Positions 1-9,261 are shown, counted from the first letter of the stretch. The stretch: 33,646 bases of DNA from Treponema sp. (GCA_017551705.1 JAFZLA010000083.1:1-33646), one strand, 5' to 3'. Translations and numbers: made by a program. Notes: a model not told the origin generated them from the letters alone.

Positions 1-8
1 TATATTCA

Positions 9-13
9 ACCTC
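9..13 (-). promoter_or_regulatory. Ribosome binding site of the next gene to the left
   Basis: On the minus strand this reads GAGGT. It lies about 22-30 nt downstream of the expected start of the nearer leftward promoter, and the start codon it would serve falls at or just beyond position 1. It suggests that the gene driven by the two leftward promoters begins at the left edge of the window. The gene itself is not visible. Confidence 0.4.
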
Positions 14-42
14 ACTTAAATTATTTTACAGAGTATCGGTCA

Positions 43-71
43 AATATACCGCAAACCGCCTGTAGTGTCAA
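43..71 (-). promoter_or_regulatory. Leftward sigma-70-type promoter, proximal
   Basis: Minus strand: a perfect -35 TTGACA (71 to 66), a 17-nt spacer and a -10 TATATT (48 to 43). Transcription would start near position 36 and run left out of the window. Its -35 lies directly next to the -10 of the distal promoter. Confidence 0.7.
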
Positions 72-72
72 T

Positions 73-101
73 ATATTACAGCAAAAAATTCCTTTTGTCA
101 A
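73..101 (-). promoter_or_regulatory. Leftward sigma-70-type promoter, distal
   Basis: Minus strand: a perfect -35 TTGACA (101 to 96), a 17-nt spacer and a -10 TAATAT (78 to 73). It sits exactly 30 bp upstream of a second promoter of the same design. Its -35 lies inside a dyad, TTTTGTCA (93-100) with TGACAAAA (111-118), which could be a repressor site or could be chance in AT-rich DNA. Confidence 0.65.
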
Positions 102-139
102 GGCTTTTTTTGACAAAAAATTAAATTTCGTCAAAAAAA
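93..139. repeat. Nested TTGAC/GTCAA dyads downstream of deoD
   Basis: Two inverted repeats share arms: TTTTGTCA (93-100) with TGACAAAA (111-118), and TTTTTTTGAC (105-114) with GTCAAAAAAA (130-139, perfect 10-bp arms, 15-nt loop). They lie between the deoD stop codon and the leftward promoters. The second hairpin could weakly stop deoD transcription. Its stem is A/T-rich and no T-tract follows it, so it is not a classical intrinsic terminator. Operator function is equally possible. Confidence 0.45.
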
Positions 140-144
140 ACGCC

Positions 145-849
145 CTATTCCGCTATCACCGCCTCCAACGCGATTTTCATCATGTTGGTGAAGGTGGTCT
201 GGCGCTCTTCGGCGGTGGTCAGCTCGTGGGTCACCAGGTGGTCGCTTACGGTTAGAATCGCAAGGGCTTTTCTATTGAATTTGGCCGCCAGCGTGTAGAG
301 TTCGGCCGCCTCCATTTCCAGCCCCAAAACGCCGTATTTGGCCCAAAGCTTCCAATACTCGTTTTCGTCGTAAAAGGCGTCGCTGGAGGCGCAAAGGCCC
401 ACGTGGACAGGAATTTGCAGTTTTTGGGCCGCGTCGTAGGCGTTCTTTAGAAGTCCAAAGTCGGCGGCCGGAGCGTAGTGCAAGTGGCCAAAGCGGGAAT
501 TTTGCATGGCCGACTCGGAACAGGCCGCGCTCGCGATGATTGTGTCGCGGACCTTTACGGTGTCATGCAAGCCGCCGCACGTTCCCACGCGGATGGCCTT
601 TTGGACCCCGTAAGAGCTGAACAGCTCGTTCACATAGATGGAAATGGACGGCTGGCCCATGCCTGTTCCCTGAACGCTGACAGGAACGCCCTTGTAGGTT
701 CCGGTAAAGCCCAGCATTCCGCGGACTTCGTTGTAGCATTTGGCGCCTTCCAAAAAGTTTTCGGCTATGAATTTTGCCCGCAAGGGGTCGCCTGGCAAAA
801 GGACGTTAGGCGCTATCGCCCCCTCCGGCGCGTTAATGTGTATGCTCAT
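145..849 (-). CDS. deoD: Purine nucleoside phosphorylase, DeoD type
   Basis: Cytosolic enzyme for the phosphorolysis of purine (deoxy)nucleosides to free base and (deoxy)ribose-1-phosphate in purine salvage. At 234 residues it has the usual length (E. coli 239, B. subtilis 233). Visible family motifs are the phosphate-binding GDPLRA at residues 20-25, [13 protein letters not shown] near 43-55, [12 protein letters not shown] near 62-73, the [15 protein letters not shown] nucleoside-site segment, and VSDH with the catalytic Asp at about residue 203. It resembles the Bacillus-type DeoD more than the E. coli one. The start follows the conserved family N-terminus (MSIHINA). A GGAAG lies directly against the ATG, too close for a normal Shine-Dalgarno site, and a -10-like TAAAAT ends 6 nt before the ATG, so the mRNA may be leaderless. 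It is transcribed divergently from the macroglobulin gene. Confidence 0.95.
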   Translation of the reverse strand: MSIHINAPEGAIAPNVLLPGDPLRAKFIAENFLEGAKCYNEVRGMLGFTGTYKGVPVSVQGTGMGQPSISIYVNELFSSYGVQKAIRVGTCGGLHDTVKVRDTIIASAACSESAMQNSRFGHLHYAPAADFGLLKNAYDAAQKLQIPVHVGLCASSDAFYDENEYWKLWAKYGVLGLEMEAAELYTLAAKFNRKALAILTVSDHLVTHELTTAEERQTTFTNMMKIALEAVIAE

Positions 850-855
850 TCTTCC

Positions 856-884
856 ATTTTATCATACTTCCGCAAAAAAGCAAA
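856..884 (-). promoter_or_regulatory. Possible deoD promoter (leaderless)
   Basis: Minus strand: weak -35 TTTGCT (884 to 879), 17-nt spacer, -10 TAAAAT (861 to 856), then 6 nt to the ATG. The -35 matches consensus poorly. An overlapping TATGAT (866 to 861) is an alternative -10 that would give a leader of about 4 nt. Either way almost no 5' leader remains. Confidence 0.4.
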
Positions 885-893
885 TTTTTTGTC

Positions 894-923
894 TTGATTT
901 TGAGGATATTTTGCAATTATAAT
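894..923 (+). promoter_or_regulatory. Promoter of the macroglobulin-pbpC unit
   Basis: TTGATT (894-899), 18-nt spacer, perfect TATAAT (918-923). The predicted leader is about 20 nt and carries a good Shine-Dalgarno AAAGGGG (937-943), six nt before the ATG at 950. Confidence 0.6.
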
Positions 924-949
924 ATAGAAAAAACACAAAGGGGCTTTAC

Positions 950-3900
950 ATGAAAGTTTCAAAAATCGCTCTTGCCGCCATGGCCGCGCTCGCGCTTGCA
1001 TCATGCTCAAAAAAAGGCGGATCATACAATTCCTCCGCCCGCCGCTCTAGCGGACAGGCAATCCAAATCGTAAAAGAGGACGGAGTTGAGTACGCAAGCT
1101 TTGACGCGATGAAAGAAGCCTTTGACCCCGACTTTTCGTACAAATATGTCGAAGAAGACGACCAAGAAGACAGCGTCCAAGGCAAGGGCGACAAGGCCTC
1201 AAAAAAAGAAAAGAGCCAAGCCGCAATTCCCGGCGCCAGGGAACTGTCAAAATACAAGACCAAGTATTCCCCCAAAAGAGTGAAACTGGAACTTCCCAAA
1301 ACGCAGGAAGCCGACGAAAGCGTGGACTCGTCCAAGCCTTTTAAAATCGTTGAATACGGCCCGCAGGGAGAGGTTGCGGCCGAGGAGCGAAATCCAAATT
1401 TCTTTGTTGTTTTTTCGCAGCCGGTCAAGGGCTTGACGGCGCTTGGAGAGCCGATGGCCGAATGCGACGCGATGAAAATCGAGCCAGCGCTAAAGGGCGT
1501 CTACCGTTGGCTTGGAACCAGGCACCTAAGCTTTGACGCGTCCGAAGCGGCCGACCCTTCGGTTGAATACAAGGTGAGCATAAAAAAGGATTTGAAGTCC
1601 ATCGGCGGAAAAAAGCTTGAGGGAATGACAGAGTTCACCACAAAGGCCGTTCCGCTAAAGTTCACTCGCTTTTACGGCGGCTATGTAAAGGACAGCGAAA
1701 ACGCTTGCGACTCGCGCAGCGGAGCCCTGCCCGCCTACGCCGCCCGCTCTTACGTCCGCCTTAATTACATGCTGAGCGAAAAACGCCTTGCAGAAATTTT
1801 GGACGTTGCGATAAACGGAAAGGCGGCCGACTTTACGGTCCAAGCCGACGCAAACAAAAAGGCCTACTCTTGGGGAGTCAAGGCCGCCTACGACGAGGCG
1901 AGCGGAAAGTCCAACAGCTTTGTCGTGACGATACAAAGCAAAATTCCTTACGACGCCGACATCGTTTTAAAGCTAAAGGGAACGGACCAAAAGAAAAGCT
2001 ACCATTCTCTAAAGCCTTTCAAAATCGCAACGCTTCCGCAAAACACGGACTATTCTCAGGGAACAAAAGCAAATCCGCTTTCGATTTACTTTACCCAAAA
2101 AATTGACGCGGCCACAGTTGCAAAAAACGTTTATTTTGACTTTGACTACGATTTGACCCAAAATAATTTTGAAGTTGCGGGAACAAAGCTTACAATTTTT
2201 GGCTTGCCGATTTCATACGACGAGGGCAAGGACGACAACTCCTTTAAGGTCTTCTTTAGGAGCGGCCTCAAGGACGTTTACGGACAAAGTTTGGTCATCG
2301 ACTCGGACAAAAAGGCGGCAAGGGTTTCGATTCTTCCTCCGATGAGCTACGTAAAGTTCACCGACTACGGCGCCCGCCTTTTGGAAGCGCAGTTCAAGCC
2401 AAAGCTTTTTATAGAGTCGCAAAACATTCTTCCGCTTTCTTTTTACAAAATCGGAAACACTGACAATCCCCTCAACACAAACACAGTCCTGCAAGGCTAC
2501 GAAAGCGCGCTTCCTCCGGGAGCGGTGGAGCTGACTACAAGAAAGCGCAACGTCCGCCAGTTTGAAGAGCTTGACCTGTCGCCGCTTTTGAACAAAGACG
2601 GCTTTGGCTGGATTGACTTTGAGGCGCGGGTCGTGACCAACAACTGGGACCGCTGGGACAAGGTCTTTTACCAAAACGCCAACGAAAGAAAAATCACGAT
2701 TCAAGTCACCGACTTGGGCGTTACTGCCAGAATCGGAATCAACCGCGCCGTCGTAATGGCAAAAAGCCTTAAGGACGACAAGCCCGTCCAGGGCGCGGAC
2801 ATATTCATACTTACGCCCTACTTTTTGGAAAAAGAAAAAGTCGACTTTGACGGCGACTTGGTGGCCAAGGGAAAGACCGACAAAAACGGCCTGGCCATAA
2901 TCGAATTTACAGAAAGCCAAGTAAAAAAGATGGAGGCCGCGGGCCGCGACATTTCGATGTCGGAACCTGTCATAATGGTTCAAAAGGGATCCGACAAGGC
3001 GCTCTTTTATCCCAACACGCACGACTCCTGGAGGGACAACGTTCCGACAAGAGACATGACTGCGGCGCGAAAATCCGTGACCCGAGCCTTTATGTTCACC
3101 GACCGCGGCCTTTACAAGCCGGGAGAGACAGTCTCCTTTAGAGGCATCGTCCGAAACCAAAGCCTTGGACATCTTGTTCCAAGGGCAAACGAGCCTTACA
3201 CTTTGACGATATCCGAAAATGTTTGGGAAGGAAAGGAAGTCGTTCCCCAGATTGACGGAACGCTTTCAGAAAGCGGAGGCTTTTACGGCTCCTTTAAATT
3301 GCCCGACGACATCGAAAGCGGAAGCTACAAAATCCGCTACAAGGCAAGCAAGTACGAATGGGACGATCCTTACGCAACCTTTACCGTGGCCAACTTTGAG
3401 CGGCTAAAATTCGAGGCCTCGCTCTCCGCGCCGGCGATAAACTATTTTGGCGGAGACAAGCTTTCGGCAAACTTAAAGGCCTCCTACCTTGCAGGCGGAA
3501 GCCTTGCCGGAGCGGAATGGGAGTCAAGTTGGTTCAAGCAGTCGACAAGATTTTCAAGCGACGCGCCCGAAGCCAAGGACTACACGTTTGGACCTGACAA
3601 CTATGTGGGCAGAACGCTTTTTTCAAACGGAAAGGGAGTCATTTCGGCAAACGGCGAGGCGGGCCTTTCTTGCTCGTCCGAAAAAATCACCGACGGAACG
3701 CCCTACCTTTACCATGTCGAGGCCAACGTCACCGACATTTCAAACCAAAGAATTTCGGCGCAAACGAACATCTTTGTCCATCCTGCAAAATTTTACATAG
3801 GCCTCAAAAAGCCCGCCGAGCTGAACGGCTTTGCAAAAAAAGGAAGCAAGCTGGACTTTCCCTACATTTTGGCAGGCCCGGACGGAAACATTTTGGACAA

Positions 3901-6900
3901 GGCCGGCGTCGCCAGTTCGCTTGAATACAAGCTGGAGCGCGAGATTTGGACAATGTCCAACGAGCAGAGCGTGAACGATTCGATTTACACCCGCTGGCAA
4001 AAAAGCGAGGAAGTCGAGGCGACAGGAAAAATCGCTCCCCAGCGCTCGGGAAAAATTTCTTTGGAGCTAAAGGAAGCCGGCTGGAGAAAGCTCACCGTGT
4101 CCGGCCGCGACATTGACAACAACTGGACCACTACCGAATACAGCTTTTATGTGACAGGCGGCGCCTCCTCTTGGTACGACCGCTACAACAGCAAGTCAAT
4201 CAACTTGACTCCGGACAAATCGATGTACAATCCCGGCGACAAGGCGCAGATTCTTATGGAAAGCCCCCTGCCCGCCGGCGACTATTTGATAACAGTCGAG
4301 CGCGAAGGAATCTTCACACAAGAAATCAAGCATTTTGACACGGCCGCGACGGTAATCGAAATTCCTGTTTCGATAAACTACACGCCGGTTGTTTATGTGG
4401 CGGTTTCGTCATACTCTTGCAGGAGCGGCCAGCCCATCCACCAGTACGGGGAGCCGGATTTGGACAAGCCGTCGGGATATTTTGGCGTGACTCCGATTTG
4501 CGTAAACCCCAAGACAAAGTCGTTCAACGTAAAAATTCAAAGCGACAAAAAAGTTTACAGGCCTGGCGAAAAGGCGTCTCTTACACTCACCGCAACAAGG
4601 AACGGAAAGCCGGTCGAAGGCGCCGAGCTTACTGTCATGGCCGTTGACCGCGGCGTTCTCGACCTGATCAACTACCACGTTCCCAACCCGATAAATTTCT
4701 TTTACAACAAGTACAACTTTCCCCTTTGCGTCCGCGGAGGAGACTCGCGCGACATGCTGATGGACCCCGTCACTTACAGCGTAAAGAATTTGCTCGGCGG
4801 CGACGCCCTGTCCGAAAGCGATGAAAAGGAAGACGAGCGAAAGGACTTTAGGCCAACCGCCCTCTTTGAGCCTGTTATAAAGACCGACAAAAACGGAACG
4901 GCCGTTTGCGAGTTCACGATGCCGGACAACTTGACCTCATACCGCGTAACGGCCTTTGGAGTCAAGGACGAAATTTTCTCAATCAAAGAAGACGAAGTCA
5001 AAGTCCAAAATCCGATCAACGTCCAGCAAGTCCAGCCCAGGCGCTTGCGCGAGCGCGACACAGCCGAATGCGGAGTCTTGATAACCAACTTGGACAACAA
5101 GGGACAAAAAGTCACCGTGAGCGTCCAAGCGCTAAGCCCCACAAAGAACACGGCGCAAGATGAGCTTGAAGGCCGCGCGACAATTCCAGGAAAGGCCTTT
5201 GTGGACGGAAGCGACGAAAAGACGGTTTACGTCGCGCCCCAAGACTCCACCGTGGTCTTCTTTGACATCGCCGCCCAAGAGCGGGGAACGGTGGAGCTGG
5301 TCTACAAAATCAGTTCCAGCGTCTTGAACGAAAAAATCGTCTCGCCGATTTTGATAGAAAAAACTTTTGTCTACGAAACTGTCACCATGTCGGGCGCGAC
5401 AGACGGAGAGCATAAGTCGACCGAAAACGAATTGATAGCCTTCCCCAGCTGGGCAAAGGAAGGCCGCGGCGACTTGGAGATAACCTTGGACACAACGCGG
5501 CTTGGACCGCTTGGATCCGCCGTCCGCTACTTGTTCGACTATCCTTACGGCTGCCTTGAACAGCAGGCGTCAAAGGTTTTGCCGCTATTGCTCTTTGCCC
5601 CCTACATCGACGCCTTTGGAATGGATTGCCAAGTTTCAAATCCCAAAAAATGCACGCTTGGCATAATAAAGTCTTGGGCAAAGAGCCAGCATCCAAACGG
5701 CGGCTTCCCCTATTGGCCAAACGATTCGACAGGCGAAAGCTTCTACGTTTCGCTTAGAATCGCCCAAGTTTGCGCGGCGGCAAAAAAGGCGGGCCTCAAG
5801 GAGTCCGACCTAAAGATTGACATTGCCGCCTTAAAGAATTACATAACGAACAACATTTACAAAGAATGGACAAGCGACGCCCAAAAGGCCCTGGCATGCA
5901 AGACCTTCGCCATGCTAGGAGACAATTCACTGGACAGTTTGCTTGTTGAGCTTGACGCAAAGGCGCAAAACCTTAGCCTTTCTGACATAGCCGACATTGG
6001 AATGGCGTGGGCTATAAAGGGAGAGGCTGCAAAAGCCCAAAACGCCGCAAAGAAAATCAGGCCCTACTTGCAGCCTTCGGAGCGGAGCGTTTCTGTCACG
6101 CAAAAAGACTCAAGGATATCCGGCTGGGACTCTTGGTGGCAGTCGGACGCCTCGCGCCTTGCAAAGATTTTGGAATTGCTGGCCGAGCTTGATCCCGACG
6201 ACAACATGGTCGACCGCCTGCTTTTCGCACTCCTTAAAGAGGAGTCAAAGGGCTATTGGAAAAACACTTCTTCGACATCATGCGTTTTGGAAGCGATCTC
6301 GCATTACATACAAAAGCGGGAACTTTCAAAGACAGACTGCTCGGCCAAAGTTTTCTTGAACAAGACCGAAATCATGTCCGAAAAATTCAAGGGAGAGGCG
6401 GCCAAGCCGCAAACGCTAAAGCTTCCGTTCGAGGACAAATTCATCTCAAGCCTTGAGCGCGACAAAAACCTTCCGCTCTCCTTTGAAAAGACTGGAACGG
6501 GCCGCCTCTTTTACACGGCGCAAATGACATACGCGCTCCCCGACGAGGCGCAAACAAGGCGCGACGAGGGAATCAAGCTTGAATACAAAATTGTCCAAAG
6601 CGATAGCGGAAACACCGTCAACGACATTCCGGGCGACTCGTCTCTTGTCGAGCTGCAAAGCTCAAAACTTTACAAGGCGACCGTCAAAGTCACTTCGGCA
6701 AGGGACAGGGACTACTTGGCCTTGCGCTGCCCCATTCCTTCGGGAGCGGAAATCTTGGACTCAACTTTTGTCACGACAGGCGCGGCCGGCGAAATCCAGA
6801 CAAGCGGGGACTGGAGGCATTGGATTAGCAACAAAAACATTCTCGACAACGAAATCCAGTTCTTCTGGGATTCCTTCAAGTCGGGCGAATGCGAAGTGAC

Positions 6901-7018
6901 CTTTACCTTTAGGGCAAGCAGGCGGGGCGTCTACCCCACGCCTCCAGTCCAAGCGGAATGCATGTACGAGAGCGAAGTCTTTGGCCGCTCCGACGGATAC
7001 TTGTTTGTCGTAAAATGA
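950..7018 (+). CDS. Bacterial alpha-2-macroglobulin lipoprotein with thioester
   Basis: A 2022-residue predicted periplasmic lipoprotein. The signal peptide ends in the lipobox LASC with the lipidated Cys at residue 19 and no Asp at +2. A charged low-complexity linker (about 55-125) follows. MG-type beta domains run through the protein: an MG2-like segment (FMFTDRGLYKPGETVSF) near 714, another start near 1082 (YNPGDKAQILMESPLPAGDY) and an A2M core segment near 1300 (FEPVIKTDKNG...). The thioester domain contains YPYGCLEQQ with Cys1535-Leu-Glu-Gln1538 intact, then a helical domain (HPNGGFPYWP) and a C-terminal receptor-binding-like domain ending near YPTPPVQAECMYESEVF. The family is thought to trap foreign proteases by covalent thioester attachment. 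It is several hundred residues longer than E. coli YfhM (1653). It overlaps pbpC by ATGA, the classical A2M-PBP1c pair, which implies a joint job in guarding or repairing the envelope. Confidence 0.93.
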   Translation: MKVSKIALAAMAALALASCSKKGGSYNSSARRSSGQAIQIVKEDGVEYASFDAMKEAFDPDFSYKYVEEDDQEDSVQGKGDKASKKEKSQAAIPGARELSKYKTKYSPKRVKLELPKTQEADESVDSSKPFKIVEYGPQGEVAAEERNPNFFVVFSQPVKGLTALGEPMAECDAMKIEPALKGVYRWLGTRHLSFDASEAADPSVEYKVSIKKDLKSIGGKKLEGMTEFTTKAVPLKFTRFYGGYVKDSENACDSRSGALPAYAARSYVRLNYMLSEKRLAEILDVAINGKAADFTVQADANKKAYSWGVKAAYDEASGKSNSFVVTIQSKIPYDADIVLKLKGTDQKKSYHSLKPFKIATLPQNTDYSQGTKANPLSIYFTQKIDAATVAKNVYFDFDYDLTQNNFEVAGTKLTIFGLPISYDEGKDDNSFKVFFRSGLKDVYGQSLVIDSDKKAARVSILPPMSYVKFTDYGARLLEAQFKPKLFIESQNILPLSFYKIGNTDNPLNTNTVLQGYESALPPGAVELTTRKRNVRQFEELDLSPLLNKDGFGWIDFEARVVTNNWDRWDKVFYQNANERKITIQVTDLGVTARIGINRAVVMAKSLKDDKPVQGADIFILTPYFLEKEKVDFDGDLVAKGKTDKNGLAIIEFTESQVKKMEAAGRDISMSEPVIMVQKGSDKALFYPNTHDSWRDNVPTRDMTAARKSVTRAFMFTDRGLYKPGETVSFRGIVRNQSLGHLVPRANEPYTLTISENVWEGKEVVPQIDGTLSESGGFYGSFKLPDDIESGSYKIRYKASKYEWDDPYATFTVANFERLKFEASLSAPAINYFGGDKLSANLKASYLAGGSLAGAEWESSWFKQSTRFSSDAPEAKDYTFGPDNYVGRTLFSNGKGVISANGEAGLSCSSEKITDGTPYLYHVEANVTDISNQRISAQTNIFVHPAKFYIGLKKPAELNGFAKKGSKLDFPYILAGPDGNILDKAGVASSLEYKLEREIWTMSNEQSVNDSIYTRWQKSEEVEATGKIAPQRSGKISLELKEAGWRKLTVSGRDIDNNWTTTEYSFYVTGGASSWYDRYNSKSINLTPDKSMYNPGDKAQILMESPLPAGDYLITVEREGIFTQEIKHFDTAATVIEIPVSINYTPVVYVAVSSYSCRSGQPIHQYGEPDLDKPSGYFGVTPICVNPKTKSFNVKIQSDKKVYRPGEKASLTLTATRNGKPVEGAELTVMAVDRGVLDLINYHVPNPINFFYNKYNFPLCVRGGDSRDMLMDPVTYSVKNLLGGDALSESDEKEDERKDFRPTALFEPVIKTDKNGTAVCEFTMPDNLTSYRVTAFGVKDEIFSIKEDEVKVQNPINVQQVQPRRLRERDTAECGVLITNLDNKGQKVTVSVQALSPTKNTAQDELEGRATIPGKAFVDGSDEKTVYVAPQDSTVVFFDIAAQERGTVELVYKISSSVLNEKIVSPILIEKTFVYETVTMSGATDGEHKSTENELIAFPSWAKEGRGDLEITLDTTRLGPLGSAVRYLFDYPYGCLEQQASKVLPLLLFAPYIDAFGMDCQVSNPKKCTLGIIKSWAKSQHPNGGFPYWPNDSTGESFYVSLRIAQVCAAAKKAGLKESDLKIDIAALKNYITNNIYKEWTSDAQKALACKTFAMLGDNSLDSLLVELDAKAQNLSLSDIADIGMAWAIKGEAAKAQNAAKKIRPYLQPSERSVSVTQKDSRISGWDSWWQSDASRLAKILELLAELDPDDNMVDRLLFALLKEESKGYWKNTSSTSCVLEAISHYIQKRELSKTDCSAKVFLNKTEIMSEKFKGEAAKPQTLKLPFEDKFISSLERDKNLPLSFEKTGTGRLFYTAQMTYALPDEAQTRRDEGIKLEYKIVQSDSGNTVNDIPGDSSLVELQSSKLYKATVKVTSARDRDYLALRCPIPSGAEILDSTFVTTGAAGEIQTSGDWRHWISNKNILDNEIQFFWDSFKSGECEVTFTFRASRRGVYPTPPVQAECMYESEVFGRSDGYLFVVK

Positions 7019-9186
7019 AAGCGCTCATTGCCATAATTTTCATTCACATGGCGCTGCGCTTTTCCCCTTACCCGGACTTCAATCGCTTTAAGGAACGGGA
7101 AAGGAGCGTCCGCTTTTACGACAAAAACGGAATTCTCTTGCAAGCGTCTTCGGTACAAAACGGCCTACGGCGGGAATGGACTGACTGGAACAAGATTCCC
7201 AAAAAAGTCAAAAAGGCCTTTTTAAAAGCCGAAGACCGCAGGTTTTTCTTTCATCTGGGAGTCGACCCCTTTTCGGCGGCGGCCGCGGCAATCCAAAACG
7301 CAAGGGCAAAAAGAACTGTCCGGGGCGCGTCCACAATCACGATGCAGCTGGTAAAGATGGCCGCCCCAAACGGCAGCCGTTCGATGGCAAAAAAAATCGG
7401 CGAGGTCCTTGACGCGCTTAGAATCGAGGCGCGGCTTTCAAAGAAAAAGATTTTTGAGCTTTACCTAAATTCAGTTCCCTTTGGCCAAAACTGCGAGGGC
7501 GTCACGTCGGCCGCGCGAACTTTTTTTGGAAAGGAATTGGCCGACTTGAGCGACCAAGAAATTGCCTGCCTCGCCGTAATTCCGCGCAGGCCAGGCGGCT
7601 ACAATCCCATCCAAAATCCTGAGGCTTGCGCAAAAAGGGCTGCCGAAGTCTTTGGCTTGGACTACGATTCCCTGCTTGAACGGGCAAAAAGCGCGGGAAA
7701 GTTTAGATATCCCTTTGAGATGCCGCATTACATTGAACGGGTAAAAAAAGAAATCAAGGCAAAAAAATTTGTTCCAGAGATCCGGCTTAGCGCAAGTTTG
7801 GAAGTTCAAAAAACGGCTGAGCGCTACATAAAGGAAGCGGCAAAACTCGCGCGAGGCTCAAGAATCGCCAATTCGGCCCTGCTCCTGATTGACAACAAGG
7901 ACCGCTCTGTCTTGGCTTGGGTCGGAAACAGCGACTGGTTCGACTTTTCGCACAGCGGGCAAGTTGACGGAGTCCTTTCAAAAATCCAGCCCGGAAGCTC
8001 TATGAAACCCTTTTTGTACGGCCTCGCGTTTGACACTTTGGACAAGGACGGCAAGGCGCTTTTCACGCCGGCGACGGTATTGGCTGACGTTCCCCAGGAA
8101 TTTGGCGGACAAAAAATTTACATCCCAGAAAATTTCAACAACCGCTTCAACGGCCCGGTACGCCTTAGAGTCGCGTTGGCCTCTTCTCTTAACGTTCCCG
8201 CGGTTTACGTCTTGGACGCGCTTGGCGTGGACAAATATCTTTTAAAGCTTGAGGAACTGGGCTTTGAAAGCCTAAGGAGCGGAGGCCGGGACAAAGATTT
8301 GGGGCTCGCGCTTGGAGCGGGCCAAGTGACGCTTTTTGAGCTGGTAAGGGCCTTTAGCGTTTGGACGGGCGACGGAAGGGACGCAAGCGGAAAGCAAATA
8401 TATTCAAAGGACACGGCGCGCTTGATATGCTCGATTCTTTCGGACAAGGACGCGCGGGCGCTGGGCTTTGGCTACAACCAAGTTTTCCAAACCGAATACC
8501 CTTCAATCTTTAAGACGGGAACTTCAAACCAATACCAAAACATAACGGCGCTGGGCTCGACAAAACGATACACAATCGGCGTTTGGATGGGAAACTTTTC
8601 GGGACAAACGGTCATGGGAAAAACAGGCAGCTCCCTTCCCGCTTGGGTGGCCAAAAACGTCCTTGACTTTTTGGAACTCAAAAATCCCGGCCACAAAGGC
8701 TTTCCCGCGCCGCAAAACTGGGTCAAGGCAAAAATCTGCCCCCTGTCGGGAATGCTCGCCGTCAAGGACTGCCAAAATTTTGTCTTTGAATACGTTCCCA
8801 AGGAACACATTCCGGACCCTTGCGACTGGCACAAAACCGAAGGCGGACAAAGGACAACGACATACCCCGCCGAATACCAGCGCTGGCTTTTGAGCGCAAA
8901 AAAAGAGGCGCAAGTGGACCATTCCTCAACGCCGCTTACAATTGTGACGCCAAGACAAGGCTCGGTATTTTACAGGCACCCCTCGGATTCGATGACGCAG
9001 TTCGAAGCCATCGCGGTCGAAGCGATCGGCGGCGACCAAGACACTGCGCAAGTTTACTATGACGATGGCCTTGCCTTTACAATCGAGAGGCCCTTTGTCT
9101 TTACGCTTCCTACGCAAAAAGGAAAGAAAACTTGCAAAATTGTATGCGGCGGCCAAAGCGCGCAAGTCGATTTTGAGATTCGATAA
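7015..9186 (+). CDS. pbpC: Penicillin-binding protein 1C
   Basis: Bifunctional peptidoglycan glycosyltransferase/transpeptidase anchored by a short N-terminal hydrophobic segment (residues 1-18). I place the start at the ATG at 7015, which overlaps the macroglobulin stop (ATGA), rather than at an in-frame ATG 57 nt upstream that lies inside that gene; this gives 723 residues. The GT51 domain shows catalytic Glu73 in KAEDRRFFFHLG, GASTITMQLVK at 104-114 and FELYLNSVPFG. The transpeptidase domain has Ser328-Ser-Met-Lys331 (SxxK), Ser391-Leu-Asn393 (SxN) and Lys500-Thr-Gly502 (KTG). The last 85 or so residues fit the PBP1c-specific C-terminal beta domain. All catalytic residues are present, so the enzyme should be active. 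It is co-transcribed with the macroglobulin. Confidence 0.95.
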   Translation: MKALIAIIFIHMALRFSPYPDFNRFKERERSVRFYDKNGILLQASSVQNGLRREWTDWNKIPKKVKKAFLKAEDRRFFFHLGVDPFSAAAAAIQNARAKRTVRGASTITMQLVKMAAPNGSRSMAKKIGEVLDALRIEARLSKKKIFELYLNSVPFGQNCEGVTSAARTFFGKELADLSDQEIACLAVIPRRPGGYNPIQNPEACAKRAAEVFGLDYDSLLERAKSAGKFRYPFEMPHYIERVKKEIKAKKFVPEIRLSASLEVQKTAERYIKEAAKLARGSRIANSALLLIDNKDRSVLAWVGNSDWFDFSHSGQVDGVLSKIQPGSSMKPFLYGLAFDTLDKDGKALFTPATVLADVPQEFGGQKIYIPENFNNRFNGPVRLRVALASSLNVPAVYVLDALGVDKYLLKLEELGFESLRSGGRDKDLGLALGAGQVTLFELVRAFSVWTGDGRDASGKQIYSKDTARLICSILSDKDARALGFGYNQVFQTEYPSIFKTGTSNQYQNITALGSTKRYTIGVWMGNFSGQTVMGKTGSSLPAWVAKNVLDFLELKNPGHKGFPAPQNWVKAKICPLSGMLAVKDCQNFVFEYVPKEHIPDPCDWHKTEGGQRTTTYPAEYQRWLLSAKKEAQVDHSSTPLTIVTPRQGSVFYRHPSDSMTQFEAIAVEAIGGDQDTAQVYYDDGLAFTIERPFVFTLPTQKGKKTCKIVCGGQSAQVDFEIR

Positions 9187-9194
9187 GGCCCTTG

Positions 9195-9223
9195 CCGGCT
9201 TAAGCAAGCGCGGGCGGCTTTTT
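9195..9223 (+). terminator. Possible intrinsic terminator after pbpC
   Basis: Stem CCGGCTT (9195-9201) with AAGC and CGG (9206-9209 and 9211-9213, one bulged G at 9210), loop AAGC, then GC-rich DNA and TTTTT at 9219-9223. The T-tract starts 5 nt after the stem, so the structure is imperfect. It would separate pbpC from the manC operon, whose putative -35 starts 2 nt later. Confidence 0.35.
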
Positions 9224-9224
9224 C

Positions 9225-9253
9225 TTGCGTTTCAAGCGAATTTGCGCTAAAAT
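9225..9253 (+). promoter_or_regulatory. Possible manC operon promoter (leaderless)
   Basis: TTGCGT (9225-9230), 17-nt spacer, TAAAAT (9248-9253), then 8 nt to the ATG at 9262. No Shine-Dalgarno sequence is visible before this ATG, which fits a leaderless transcript. The -35 shares only the TTG with consensus. Confidence 0.45.
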
Positions 9254-9261
9254 TAACGAAT

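Noticed and set aside
61-80. TGTA-N12-TACA dyad as an FNR/CRP-type site
   Set aside because: Only 12 of 20 positions are symmetric, and the bases are explained by the overlapping -10 and -35 boxes of the leftward promoters.
2213-3172. 319-codon open frame on the minus strand
   Set aside because: It lies wholly inside the macroglobulin gene, has no recognisable motif and follows from the codon bias of the coding strand. The same holds for the long reverse frame at 13447-14316 inside the HddC-GmhB gene.
6958-7014. Upstream in-frame ATG for pbpC at 6958
   Set aside because: It lies inside the macroglobulin gene. The ATG at 7015 overlaps that gene's stop and starts directly with the membrane anchor.
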